In this document: piece after piece, positions 1 to 6,065 of the stretch | Layout: the number at the start of each line of letters is the position of its first letter | Numbering within the stretch: the stretch's first letter is position 1 | Source of the DNA: Acidimicrobiales bacterium | Lineage (GTDB): Bacteria; Actinomycetota; Acidimicrobiia; Acidimicrobiales; Poriferisodalaceae | Reading direction: 5' to 3' | NCBI GenBank assembly: GCA_030749275.1 | Contig: JASMKJ010000587.1 | Coordinates: forward strand, 1-6,432 | Length of the DNA stretch: 6,432 nucleotides | Notes under the pieces: model-generated | Database searches by the model: none | Seen by the model: the letters and a program-made list of their open reading frames with translations, nothing else | Told to the model about the DNA's origin: nothing | Translations under genes and position numbers: made by a program

Positions 1-278
1 ACGCCTCGCTCGTCTGAAATGCGCTGTAAATGATGGTGCGGAGGAATTCCCGGACTGACCACAACGACGGTCGCTCCGGTCACGATTTTTTCAAGCTCTA
101 CCAAAGATTTGGAATCAACTAACCCAACCCCTAGCGCATCAGCTAGGGCTCTCCGAGACTTCGGGTGGTCATCCGCCACGGTAACTCCGTGACCTCGGGA
201 AGTGAGTGCTTCCGTTAACGCTCGTCCAGTGAGCCCCAAGCCACCCACCACCACTCGAGTTAAGTCAAGCGTTGTCAT
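1..278 (-). CDS. murD: UDP-N-acetylmuramoyl-L-alanine:D-glutamate ligase MurD, N-terminal part (3' end beyond left edge)
   Basis: MurD is the cytoplasmic ATP-dependent ligase that adds D-glutamate to UDP-MurNAc-L-Ala. Only the first 92 codons are in the window; the frame is open to base 1 and the gene continues off the left edge. I translated it by hand from the ATG at 278-276. The N-terminal Rossmann-like UDP-binding domain is visible: a beta strand then the glycine-rich loop VGGLGLTGRA at residues 11-20, an acidic residue at the end of the second strand (VADD, 34-37), and the family's SPGI motif at 75-78. The central ATPase and C-terminal domains (together most of a protein of about 450 residues) are not visible. 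The start overlaps the mraY stop by four bases (ATGA), with only a weak GGGTG upstream, so translation is probably coupled to mraY. Identification is firm from motif and position; activity cannot be judged from this fragment. Confidence 0.93.
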   Translation of the reverse strand, partial: MTTLDLTRVVVGGLGLTGRALTEALTSRGHGVTVADDHPKSRRALADALGVGLVDSKSLVELEKIVTGATVVVVSPGIPPHHHLQRISDERG

Positions 279-1333
279 GGCTGATGCACCCAAAGTGACA
301 GACCTGTTGAGTCAAGCCCAATGAAGTCGGCATAAAAAGCACCCAACGCAAATGCCACACAAATCCCGTTAATTATCCACATGCGAATCAAGACCGTTGT
401 TTCAGGCCAGCCGGCTAGTTCGAAGTGGTGATGTATAGGCGCCATTCTGAACACACGACGCCCAAACAAACGGTAACTCGTGACCTGAACTATGACCGAA
501 AGAGTTTCAAGAACATAGAGGGCACCGATAATCGGAAGAAGAAGATGGGTTTCCAGCAGTAGTGCAAGGCCGGCGAATGCCGTCCCGATCGCAAGGGAGC
601 CAGTGTCGCCCATAAAGATTCGAGCGGGTGGAGCGTTCCACCACAAGAACCCGATGCATGCTCCGGTCATTGCCGCGGCAACAATCGCTAGATCCAGGGC
701 ATGGTTGACGTCGTAACTCTCTGGATGCCTAAAGAGCCAATAACCGATAATGACGAACGCTGAGAATCCGATCGCGGATGAGCCTCCGGCAAGTCCATCG
801 AGTCCATCCGTCAAATTGACGGCGTTCGCTGTAGCAATGACCAAGGCAGAGGCCCAGAGGACCCACACAACTTTGCTCAACGTAATGCCTGGCAGATCAG
901 CCCGAGTTAGCGCGATTACCGGGCTAGTTTGCGCCCAATACATCGCGAACACAGAAAAGCCGACCGCAACCAAAAGCAGTCCAATAATTTTTGCGGATTT
1001 GTTAAGCCCCAAGTTTCGCTCGCGACTTACTTTGATCCAATCATCGATCAGGCCTACTCCGCTGGCTGCGACAACCGCTGCGATAAGTGTCAGCCCCGAG
1101 CGCGTGAAAATGGTCTCCGAGCGCAAATGACTGATCAAATAACCGCTTACCGCTCCGGCAACTATTGCAACGCCACCCATAGTCGGGGTTCCTGCCTTAG
1201 TGAGGTGACCCTGTGGTCCATCCAACCGGATGGGTTGCCCTACCCCTCGGGATCGCAACCATGGAACTAGAACGCGGGTACCGATGAGACTAACTCCCAT
1301 GGAAACACCCGCAGCGATGAGCAGCGCTATCAC
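275..1333 (-). CDS. mraY: Phospho-N-acetylmuramoyl-pentapeptide-transferase MraY
   Basis: MraY is the integral membrane enzyme that transfers phospho-MurNAc-pentapeptide from UDP to undecaprenyl phosphate, making lipid I. The 352-residue product has the usual family length and about ten hydrophobic segments, the first at residues 2-24. Family motifs are intact: AGTPTMGG (47-54), the aspartate pair in GLIDDW (D97, D98), NAVNLTDGLDG (170-180), FMGDTGS (240-246) and the triple-histidine loop APIHHHFE (H301-H303). These aspartates and histidines are the known Mg2+, catalytic and substrate-binding positions in the family. I chose the GTG at 1333 because it keeps the first membrane segment whole, lies nine bases after a GGGAG ribosome site, and overlaps the murE stop as GTGA. 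The alternative ATG at codon 12 would cut into the first helix. It directly follows murE, with no murF between them, and overlaps murD by four bases. Confidence 0.97.
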   Translation of the reverse strand: MIALLIAAGVSMGVSLIGTRVLVPWLRSRGVGQPIRLDGPQGHLTKAGTPTMGGVAIVAGAVSGYLISHLRSETIFTRSGLTLIAAVVAASGVGLIDDWIKVSRERNLGLNKSAKIIGLLLVAVGFSVFAMYWAQTSPVIALTRADLPGITLSKVVWVLWASALVIATANAVNLTDGLDGLAGGSSAIGFSAFVIIGYWLFRHPESYDVNHALDLAIVAAAMTGACIGFLWWNAPPARIFMGDTGSLAIGTAFAGLALLLETHLLLPIIGALYVLETLSVIVQVTSYRLFGRRVFRMAPIHHHFELAGWPETTVLIRMWIINGICVAFALGAFYADFIGLDSTGLSLWVHQP

Positions 1334-2775
1334 CCGTCGCTACTCCCGATACGACTCAACAGCGCTTCGTTGCTAACAGACACGTCATCAAAGGGCCGCC
1401 GTTGCTCACCGACGATTTGATGTGTCTCGTGCCCTTTTCCGGCCACCAACACAATGTCGCCTATTTCGGCGTCCCTAATTGCCAAATGAATCGCCTCAGC
1501 GCGGTCGAGCACCACTCGATAGTGGGTTCCACCGCTCCCGATCCCAGTGACGATGTCCTTTGCAATCGCTTCGGCGCTTTCAGATCTCGGATTGTCGGAA
1601 GTGATGACAATTTCGTCAGCGAGTGTTCCAGCGATTTCGCCCATCAGTGGTCGCTTGGCAGCATCTCGTTCGCCACCGGCTCCGAACACAACCCATACGC
1701 GACCACCGGAAAGATCCCGCACAGCCTTCAAAGCCTCTGCCAGTGCCTGAGGCTTATGCGAGTAGTCCACAACCACCGCTACACCTGAATCGGGCACTAC
1801 GACAGGTTCCATCCTTCCCTTGACAGGCGAGACTCTTTCAAGGCCCTGGGCTATCGCGTCTTCGTCCCAACCAAAAGCTCTGAGAGTTTCGCCCGCAATG
1901 AGAAGGTTCAACAAATTGAATTTCCCCAAGAGGGCAGATTTGATCTGGTGCCCACGCCAGACAAAAGTCGAACCATCTGCCTCTAGCTTGGGACTCTGAA
2001 CCATTTCCGGATCCACGACAACTAGTCCCTCGTGGCCAAGACCTTTGAGTTCTGTGACGAGACGCTTGCCCCAGTCATCAATGATCGAAATGATCGCATA
2101 TTGGCTTTCTTTGTGGAACAACCGCCGTTTCGCTTGGTAATAGGCCTCCATGTCCTTGTGGAAGTCAAGATGTTCCGCACTGAGGTTTGTGAAGACCGTC
2201 GCGGCAAACTCAACGCCTTCAACTCGCCCGAAGTCAAGGCCGTGAGACGAAACCTCGACGCAGGCCCATTCCTTGGCACTATCGCGCATTGATGCCAAAG
2301 CTCTCTGCATTTCTGGCGCTTCGGGTGTGGTGTGACCCCCATCAAGAGTTCCAATCACTCCTGCTTGCGCGCCACAAGCCTCCAATGCTTCCGCTAGAGC
2401 ATGAACGGTGGTCGTTTTGCCAGCTGTCCCCGTCACGCCAACGACCCTCATGCTGTTTGAAGGGTTGCCGTACACGGTTGCTGCAACAGGGCCAATTACC
2501 TTTCGTACGTCGGATACCAGGATCTGCGGAACCGCGTACTCCAATCTGCGCTCTACCAGCAAAGCCGCAGCCCCACCCATAAGAGCCTCGGCTGCATGGG
2601 CGTGGCCATCACTTCGTGTGCCGGGGATGCACGCAAATAGGTCTCCTTCAGCGACGAGACGACTGTCGTGACTGATTCCGACGATTCGCAGCTCGCTCGA
2701 AGAACCTTCAGTGTTAACCAATGACGCCTCACCGCACACTTGAGTGATCTCTTCTAACGAAATTCCTGCCATCAT
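1330..2775 (-). CDS. murE: UDP-N-acetylmuramoyl-tripeptide synthetase MurE, probably meso-diaminopimelate-adding
   Basis: MurE is the cytoplasmic ATP-dependent ligase that adds the third residue to UDP-MurNAc-L-Ala-D-Glu. The 481 residues cover all three Mur ligase domains. Visible motifs are SHDSR (35-39, UDP-MurNAc domain), the ATP loop GTAGKTTT (116-123), TTPEAP (149-154), EVSSHGL (174-180), TNLSAEHLDFH (196-206), the expected carbamylated lysine in YQAKRRLF (K216), DYSHKP (337-342), DNPR (394-397) and GKGHE (446-450). DNPR is the pattern of meso-DAP-adding enzymes; Lys-adding MurE has a different residue in place of Arg. Small departures from common consensus are Ala for Asn/Ser in the ATP loop, and SAEHLDFH where SRDHLDYH is usual; catalytic residues remain. 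Two ATGs are adjacent (2775 and 2772). A GAGGT lies 5 bases before the first and 8 before the second, so either may be used. It starts three bases after ftsI and ends in a GTGA overlap with mraY. Confidence 0.96.
   Translation of the reverse strand: MMAGISLEEITQVCGEASLVNTEGSSSELRIVGISHDSRLVAEGDLFACIPGTRSDGHAHAAEALMGGAAALLVERRLEYAVPQILVSDVRKVIGPVAATVYGNPSNSMRVVGVTGTAGKTTTVHALAEALEACGAQAGVIGTLDGGHTTPEAPEMQRALASMRDSAKEWACVEVSSHGLDFGRVEGVEFAATVFTNLSAEHLDFHKDMEAYYQAKRRLFHKESQYAIISIIDDWGKRLVTELKGLGHEGLVVVDPEMVQSPKLEADGSTFVWRGHQIKSALLGKFNLLNLLIAGETLRAFGWDEDAIAQGLERVSPVKGRMEPVVVPDSGVAVVVDYSHKPQALAEALKAVRDLSGGRVWVVFGAGGERDAAKRPLMGEIAGTLADEIVITSDNPRSESAEAIAKDIVTGIGSGGTHYRVVLDRAEAIHLAIRDAEIGDIVLVAGKGHETHQIVGEQRRPFDDVSVSNEALLSRIGSSDG
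1343..1347 (-). promoter_or_regulatory. Ribosome binding site for mraY (GGGAG)
   Basis: The minus strand reads GGGAG here, nine bases before the GTG at 1333. It lies inside the last codons of murE and supports the GTG as the mraY start over the internal ATG at codon 12. Confidence 0.6.
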
Positions 2776-2778
2776 TGA

Positions 2779-4557
2779 TTACCTCGTCTTCGGCACACCA
2801 AGAATGCCCAAGGCTTTGGATGTGACTTCACTAAATAGTGGAGCCGCAGTAAGTCCGGCTCCGTCTTCCGGTTCATCAAGGACAACAACGACGGTGATTT
2901 GCGGGTCCGTCACAGGAGCGAAACCGGCAAAGATCGTCGTGTAGCAGTCGCAGTACCCTCCATCCTTCGGCTTTTCTGCCGTGCCAGTTTTGCCTGCGAC
3001 CCCATAACCGGTGACCGCTGCTCTTTTGCCCGTCCCGTTCATCACAACACCTTCAAGCATGTCGCGCATTTGCTTCGCAGTGGTCGCGCTCAGAACCTTG
3101 TGGCTTACTTCGGCCTCAAATCGACGAAAGGAACCGTCGGGGGCTTCGAAGCCTTGTACCAACGAAGCCGGAATGTATCTGCCATCGTTCGCAATGACGT
3201 TGTACGCAGCTGCAAGCTGAATTGCTGTCACCGAAACACCCTGACCAAAAGAAATTGTGGCTGGAACAGTGCCTTCCCAATCCTGAGGTCGTTTCAATTT
3301 GCCCCGTGTTTCGTCGGGAAGCCCTTGGGTCTCATCGCTGCCGGTCGAGTATCGCCCGAGTCCGAACCTGTGCAAGTAGGAATACAACTGGTCAGGGCCC
3401 ACTTGTTCACCTATTCGGATAGTCCCAATGTTGGATGACTTGGACAAAATCTCGGACACCGTTAGTTCCCGGTCCTGCGACACGTAAGGTTCGCCAAATT
3501 CTTTGTCTGCGTACTGGTATTTGTGAGGAACCTCGAACACTTCTTCAGGGTGGACATAACCCAAGTCCAGGGCTGCGGCAATAGTGAAGGTCTTAACCAC
3601 AGAGCCGGGTTCAAATGCCTTGATGTAAGCATGGCTCTTGCCGGGGATCCAAGGTTCACCGCTCTCCGTGTCAATAGAGATATCGGTCAACGCCAAGACC
3701 TCGGCAGTTGCAACATCTAGGACTATTGCAGTGCCCCAATTGGCGCCGCTCTCCGACACCGACTTCTTTAGGGCCTCCTCAGCTGAACGTTGAATTGGGA
3801 TATGGATGGTGGTGCGTACATCGGAACCACGCTTTGGTGCTTGATAGTTCAAATCACCGCCGCGCAATTTGACCGGCTGATCCGAGAGCGACACGTAGTC
3901 AACGCGACTACCTGCTTGACCCGCCAGTTCTTGGTTGAATTGCTTTTCGATTCCGTTCAGCGGGGTCTCGTCAACGTCTACTTGCCCTAGAAGGTTTCGC
4001 GCAAAGCCATCCCCGTTGGGGTACGCACGATCCGGTTCCTCTCGGTATTCGATACCTTCAAGATTCAGTTTGCGGATGTTCTCAACGACATCGGGAGCCA
4101 CTTCCCTCTTTAGATGAACATAATTCCGGTCCTCCTTAGACAGAAGTTCATAAATTTTCTGTTCGGACACGTTGAGTTCGGCAGCAATGAGCAAAGCAGT
4201 CGGATAGGCATTGGTAATGAGTTGTGGGTTGGCCCCGACGGTCATGGAAGAGTCAGTAGTAACGAGGAACGAACCATCTCTGGAGAGGATGTTGCCACGA
4301 TCGCCTGCGATTACCGATGTTGTGATGTGTCGAGAAATTTCGCTGAGGTATTGCTCCCGGTCGATTACTTGGACCTGAACGAGCCTCATCGCGATGACTC
4401 CGAGCACTCCGAAGGCAAGGAGCATAAGCCACCCGACTCGCTTACTTCGATAGCCGACCCGACCGTAAGGCTTAGAAAAACGCTGGAGTTTCTGAGACGA
4501 ATTTCGAGGCTGCGCTTGAGACTGGTCTGATTCCCGGGTTTCAATAAAGACGTTCAC
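2779..4557 (-). CDS. ftsI: Septal peptidoglycan transpeptidase FtsI (class B penicillin-binding protein, PBP3/PbpB type)
   Basis: FtsI crosslinks septal peptidoglycan outside the membrane, in complex with FtsW and the FtsL group of division proteins. The 592-residue product has a hydrophilic basic cytoplasmic tail (1-40), one membrane segment (about 41-60), a PBP dimerisation domain (about 75-235) and a transpeptidase domain (about 250-585). All three penicillin-binding motifs are present: SVVK with nucleophile S319 and K322, SSN at 374-376, and KTGT from K523. No PASTA repeats follow; the protein ends soon after the transpeptidase fold. The only two cysteines, C536 and C538, lie about a dozen residues after KTGT. 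The GTG at 4557 is the first possible start: the frame is closed by the TAG of the upstream gene and the six intervening codons cannot initiate. An AAGG 12 bases upstream is a weak ribosome site. It starts 18 bases after the ftsL-like gene and ends three bases before murE. Confidence 0.96.
   Translation of the reverse strand: MNVFIETRESDQSQAQPRNSSQKLQRFSKPYGRVGYRSKRVGWLMLLAFGVLGVIAMRLVQVQVIDREQYLSEISRHITTSVIAGDRGNILSRDGSFLVTTDSSMTVGANPQLITNAYPTALLIAAELNVSEQKIYELLSKEDRNYVHLKREVAPDVVENIRKLNLEGIEYREEPDRAYPNGDGFARNLLGQVDVDETPLNGIEKQFNQELAGQAGSRVDYVSLSDQPVKLRGGDLNYQAPKRGSDVRTTIHIPIQRSAEEALKKSVSESGANWGTAIVLDVATAEVLALTDISIDTESGEPWIPGKSHAYIKAFEPGSVVKTFTIAAALDLGYVHPEEVFEVPHKYQYADKEFGEPYVSQDRELTVSEILSKSSNIGTIRIGEQVGPDQLYSYLHRFGLGRYSTGSDETQGLPDETRGKLKRPQDWEGTVPATISFGQGVSVTAIQLAAAYNVIANDGRYIPASLVQGFEAPDGSFRRFEAEVSHKVLSATTAKQMRDMLEGVVMNGTGKRAAVTGYGVAGKTGTAEKPKDGGYCDCYTTIFAGFAPVTDPQITVVVVLDEPEDGAGLTAAPLFSEVTSKALGILGVPKTR
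2781..2785 (-). promoter_or_regulatory. Ribosome binding site for murE (GAGGT), overlapping the ftsI stop
   Basis: The minus strand reads GAGGT, sharing its last base with the TAA stop of ftsI. The spacing is 5 bases to the ATG at 2775 and 8 bases to the ATG at 2772. The second spacing is the more usual, so the protein may begin one residue later. Confidence 0.55.
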
Positions 4558-4575
4558 TGAGGACCCGGACCTTGT

Positions 4576-5067
4576 CTATCTTTCGCTTCTCGAAGATTCG
4601 AATGTCACCGTCTCTGCTAGGAGATGATCCACCGAAAATCGTTCCACCCTGGTTGGGTCTTGAGAACGAACGTCAGCTCGGATGTTGCGTAAAGCTATGT
4701 CTTCTGGCCGAACTCTTATCTGCGTCACCGATTCCGCCTGCCGCAAGGTCGACTCTTCGTCGACCCATTGCGCGACCTTGTTCGGGGCTACCGCATTCTC
4801 ATACTGGAGGCGAAGTTCTCGCACATCATTTTCGTGGACGCTGATTTGCTCCTCTAGCTGGTTGATTCTGACATGCCTATCGCTAATCATGGCCTCGAAG
4901 ATTGCGTGGCCGAGAAGGATCACTAGGGCGATAACACCAAAAATGGTTGTAACGCCTACAACACGGTTACCCAACGAGCTCCGACGCGAAGACCGTTCAA
5001 CACGGGAGCCATCACCGACTTCGATGACATCTGGCTTCACGGGCAATTCGGTGAGGACGGCGGCCAC
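4576..5067 (-). CDS. ftsL: FtsL-like bitopic cell division protein
   Basis: This is a 163-residue protein between rsmH and ftsI, the standard ftsL position. Its architecture fits: a hydrophilic N-terminal tail of about 35 residues rich in charge (SRVERSSRRSS at 21-31), one membrane segment (about 36-59), then a heptad-like coiled coil (about 62-95; INQLEEQISVHENDVREL begins at 68), and an outer tail to 163. Known FtsL proteins form a coiled coil with FtsB/DivIC and with FtsQ/DivIB activate FtsWI. The name rests on position and topology, because FtsL sequences diverge too far for motif recognition; a generic septum formation initiator (FtsB/DivIC-like) is the alternative. It is longer than E. 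coli FtsL (about 120), through its tail after the coiled coil. The start is GTG at 5067, five bases after the rsmH stop, with GGGTGAGG ending ten bases upstream. The stop is TAG, in the same frame as ftsI. Confidence 0.8.
   Translation of the reverse strand: MAAVLTELPVKPDVIEVGDGSRVERSSRRSSLGNRVVGVTTIFGVIALVILLGHAIFEAMISDRHVRINQLEEQISVHENDVRELRLQYENAVAPNKVAQWVDEESTLRQAESVTQIRVRPEDIALRNIRADVRSQDPTRVERFSVDHLLAETVTFESSRSER
4743..4780 (-). other. Overlapping inverted repeats in the ftsL-like gene (possible competing hairpins)
   Basis: GGTCGAC (4747-4753) pairs with GTCGACC (4759-4765) across 5 bases, and past a 2-base bulge GCAA (4743-4746) pairs with TTGC (4768-4771). The same left arm, CAAGGTCG (4744-4751), is also an exact partner for CGACCTTG (4773-4780). 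The two pairings exclude each other. They lie in the codons just after the coiled coil of the ftsL-like protein. The structure is a sequence observation; any function is unproven. Confidence 0.35.
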
Positions 5068-5072
5068 GAGAC

Positions 5073-6065
5073 TTAAGCCTCACCCGCTGAAAGACGCTCT
5101 GCCGCCCTAAAACGGGCGCTAGCCGCTCTCGGGTTAGTTTCTATCTCCTCCGCAGTAGGGCGAACCACTTTTCTGCGTAAAAGCCTGACATTGGGCTCGG
5201 AGTTACATACACACGGAAGGGTGGATGGACACACACAAACCCCATCCGCTGCATCGCGGAACACTTGTTTCACAATTCTGTCCTCTCCAGAGTGATAAGA
5301 AAGAACGACAATTCGACCTCCCGGTCTCAGCCGTTCAATTGTTTGATTCAACGCCGGTTCGATGAGTCTGAGCTCATCGTTGACGGCGATACGAATTGCC
5401 TGAAAGGTCCTCATGGCCGGGTGGCGTCCAGACCTTCGAGCCGGCGCGGGTACCGCCTCGCGAACTAGTTCTGCAAGTTCCTGCGTTGATTGAATGGGAC
5501 GCTGGGCAACTACCGACCTAGCGATTCGACGAGCGAACCGCTCGTCAGCGTTGGCTCGCAACAGTGAAGTCAGTTCATCTTCGTTGCAGGTGTTCACGAT
5601 AGTGGCCGCGTCTAGGGGCTCATTCGGGTCCATCCGCATGTCTAGCGAACCATCGAAGCGGTACGAAAAGCCCCGTTCAGGTGTGTCGAGTTGGTGACTG
5701 CTAACCCCTAGGTCGAAAATCGCTCCGCTCAAGTCCCGGTCATCAGCATCGACTAGCTTGCCGATCTCATCGAATCTGGCGTGAAGGACCTTCGCTCGAG
5801 CTCCGAAACTTTGTAGGCGTTCTGCAGCGACCGTTACGGCATGAGGGTCGCGATCGAGTCCGAGTAGAAACGCTTCGGCGTTTTGTTCCAATATCGCTTG
5901 TGCATGGCCACCGCCCCCAACCGTTGCATCCACGAAAAGCCCGTCATTTATTGGTCCAAACACCTCTAGAACTTCCCTGAGCATCACTGGCTCGTGCTCA
6001 AACGATGCCGGTCTCCCGACCGAGACAACTCGAGAAGGCCCAGGTTGCTTGGCGCCCTCGGTCAT
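5073..6065 (-). CDS. rsmH: 16S rRNA (cytosine-1402-N4)-methyltransferase RsmH (MraW)
   Basis: RsmH transfers a methyl group from S-adenosylmethionine to N4 of cytosine 1402 in the ribosomal P site. The 330 residues match the family length. Motifs in order are HEPVML (24-29), the SAM-binding loop DATVGGGGH (46-54), GLDRDP (69-74), FDLGVSSHQLD (117-127), RGFSYRFDGSLDMRMD (131-146), HPAMRTFQAIRIAVNDEL (215-232) and LSYHSGEDRIVK (255-266). The last usually reads HSLEDRIVK, so glycine replaces leucine here. A CxC-CxC cluster (C277, C279, C285, C287) follows in CVCPSTLPCVC and could bind a metal; similar clusters occur in other RsmH proteins as far as I recall. The first 20 residues are a loose extension. 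The ATG at 6065 overlaps the mraZ stop as ATGA and has no Shine-Dalgarno sequence, so it probably depends on reinitiation after mraZ. It is the usual second gene of the cluster. Confidence 0.97.
   Translation of the reverse strand: MTEGAKQPGPSRVVSVGRPASFEHEPVMLREVLEVFGPINDGLFVDATVGGGGHAQAILEQNAEAFLLGLDRDPHAVTVAAERLQSFGARAKVLHARFDEIGKLVDADDRDLSGAIFDLGVSSHQLDTPERGFSYRFDGSLDMRMDPNEPLDAATIVNTCNEDELTSLLRANADERFARRIARSVVAQRPIQSTQELAELVREAVPAPARRSGRHPAMRTFQAIRIAVNDELRLIEPALNQTIERLRPGGRIVVLSYHSGEDRIVKQVFRDAADGVCVCPSTLPCVCNSEPNVRLLRRKVVRPTAEEIETNPRAASARFRAAERLSAGEA
5078..5085 (-). promoter_or_regulatory. Possible ribosome binding site for the ftsL-like gene (GGGTGAGG)
   Basis: The minus strand reads GGGTGAGG within the last codons of rsmH, ending ten bases before the GTG at 5067. 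Spacing is slightly long. No other good start lies nearby; the next GTG, at codon 10, would shorten the cytoplasmic tail. Confidence 0.4.

Noticed and set aside
129..148. Inverted repeat CCCTAGC / GCTAGGG with a 6-base loop inside murD.
   Set aside because: A perfect 7-bp stem with a short loop is expected about three times by chance in a window of this size, and no U-tract or regulatory context goes with it.
2081..2096. Tandem ATGATCG direct repeat inside murE.
   Set aside because: Two 7-base copies two bases apart in coding sequence are trivial and do not form an array.
3142..3153. Perfect 12-base palindrome GGCTTCGAAGCC inside ftsI.
   Set aside because: One or two such palindromes are expected by chance here; it lies in the middle of conserved coding sequence with no sign of an operator.
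2899..3438. A 179-codon open frame on the plus strand opposite ftsI, and similar ones at 4682-5110 and 4114-4530.
   Set aside because: They lie wholly opposite well-conserved genes, have low-complexity compositions rich in Arg, Ser and Pro, no recognisable motifs and no ribosome sites. They are shadows of the minus-strand codon pattern.
4558..4578. The ftsL-like gene and ftsI are in the same frame, parted only by one TAG and six sense codons, suggesting a readthrough fusion.
   Set aside because: Both proteins should have their N-terminus inside and C-terminus outside. A fusion would send the FtsI membrane segment back inward and place the transpeptidase in the cytoplasm, so it would not work. 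Same-frame neighbours occur by chance one time in three.
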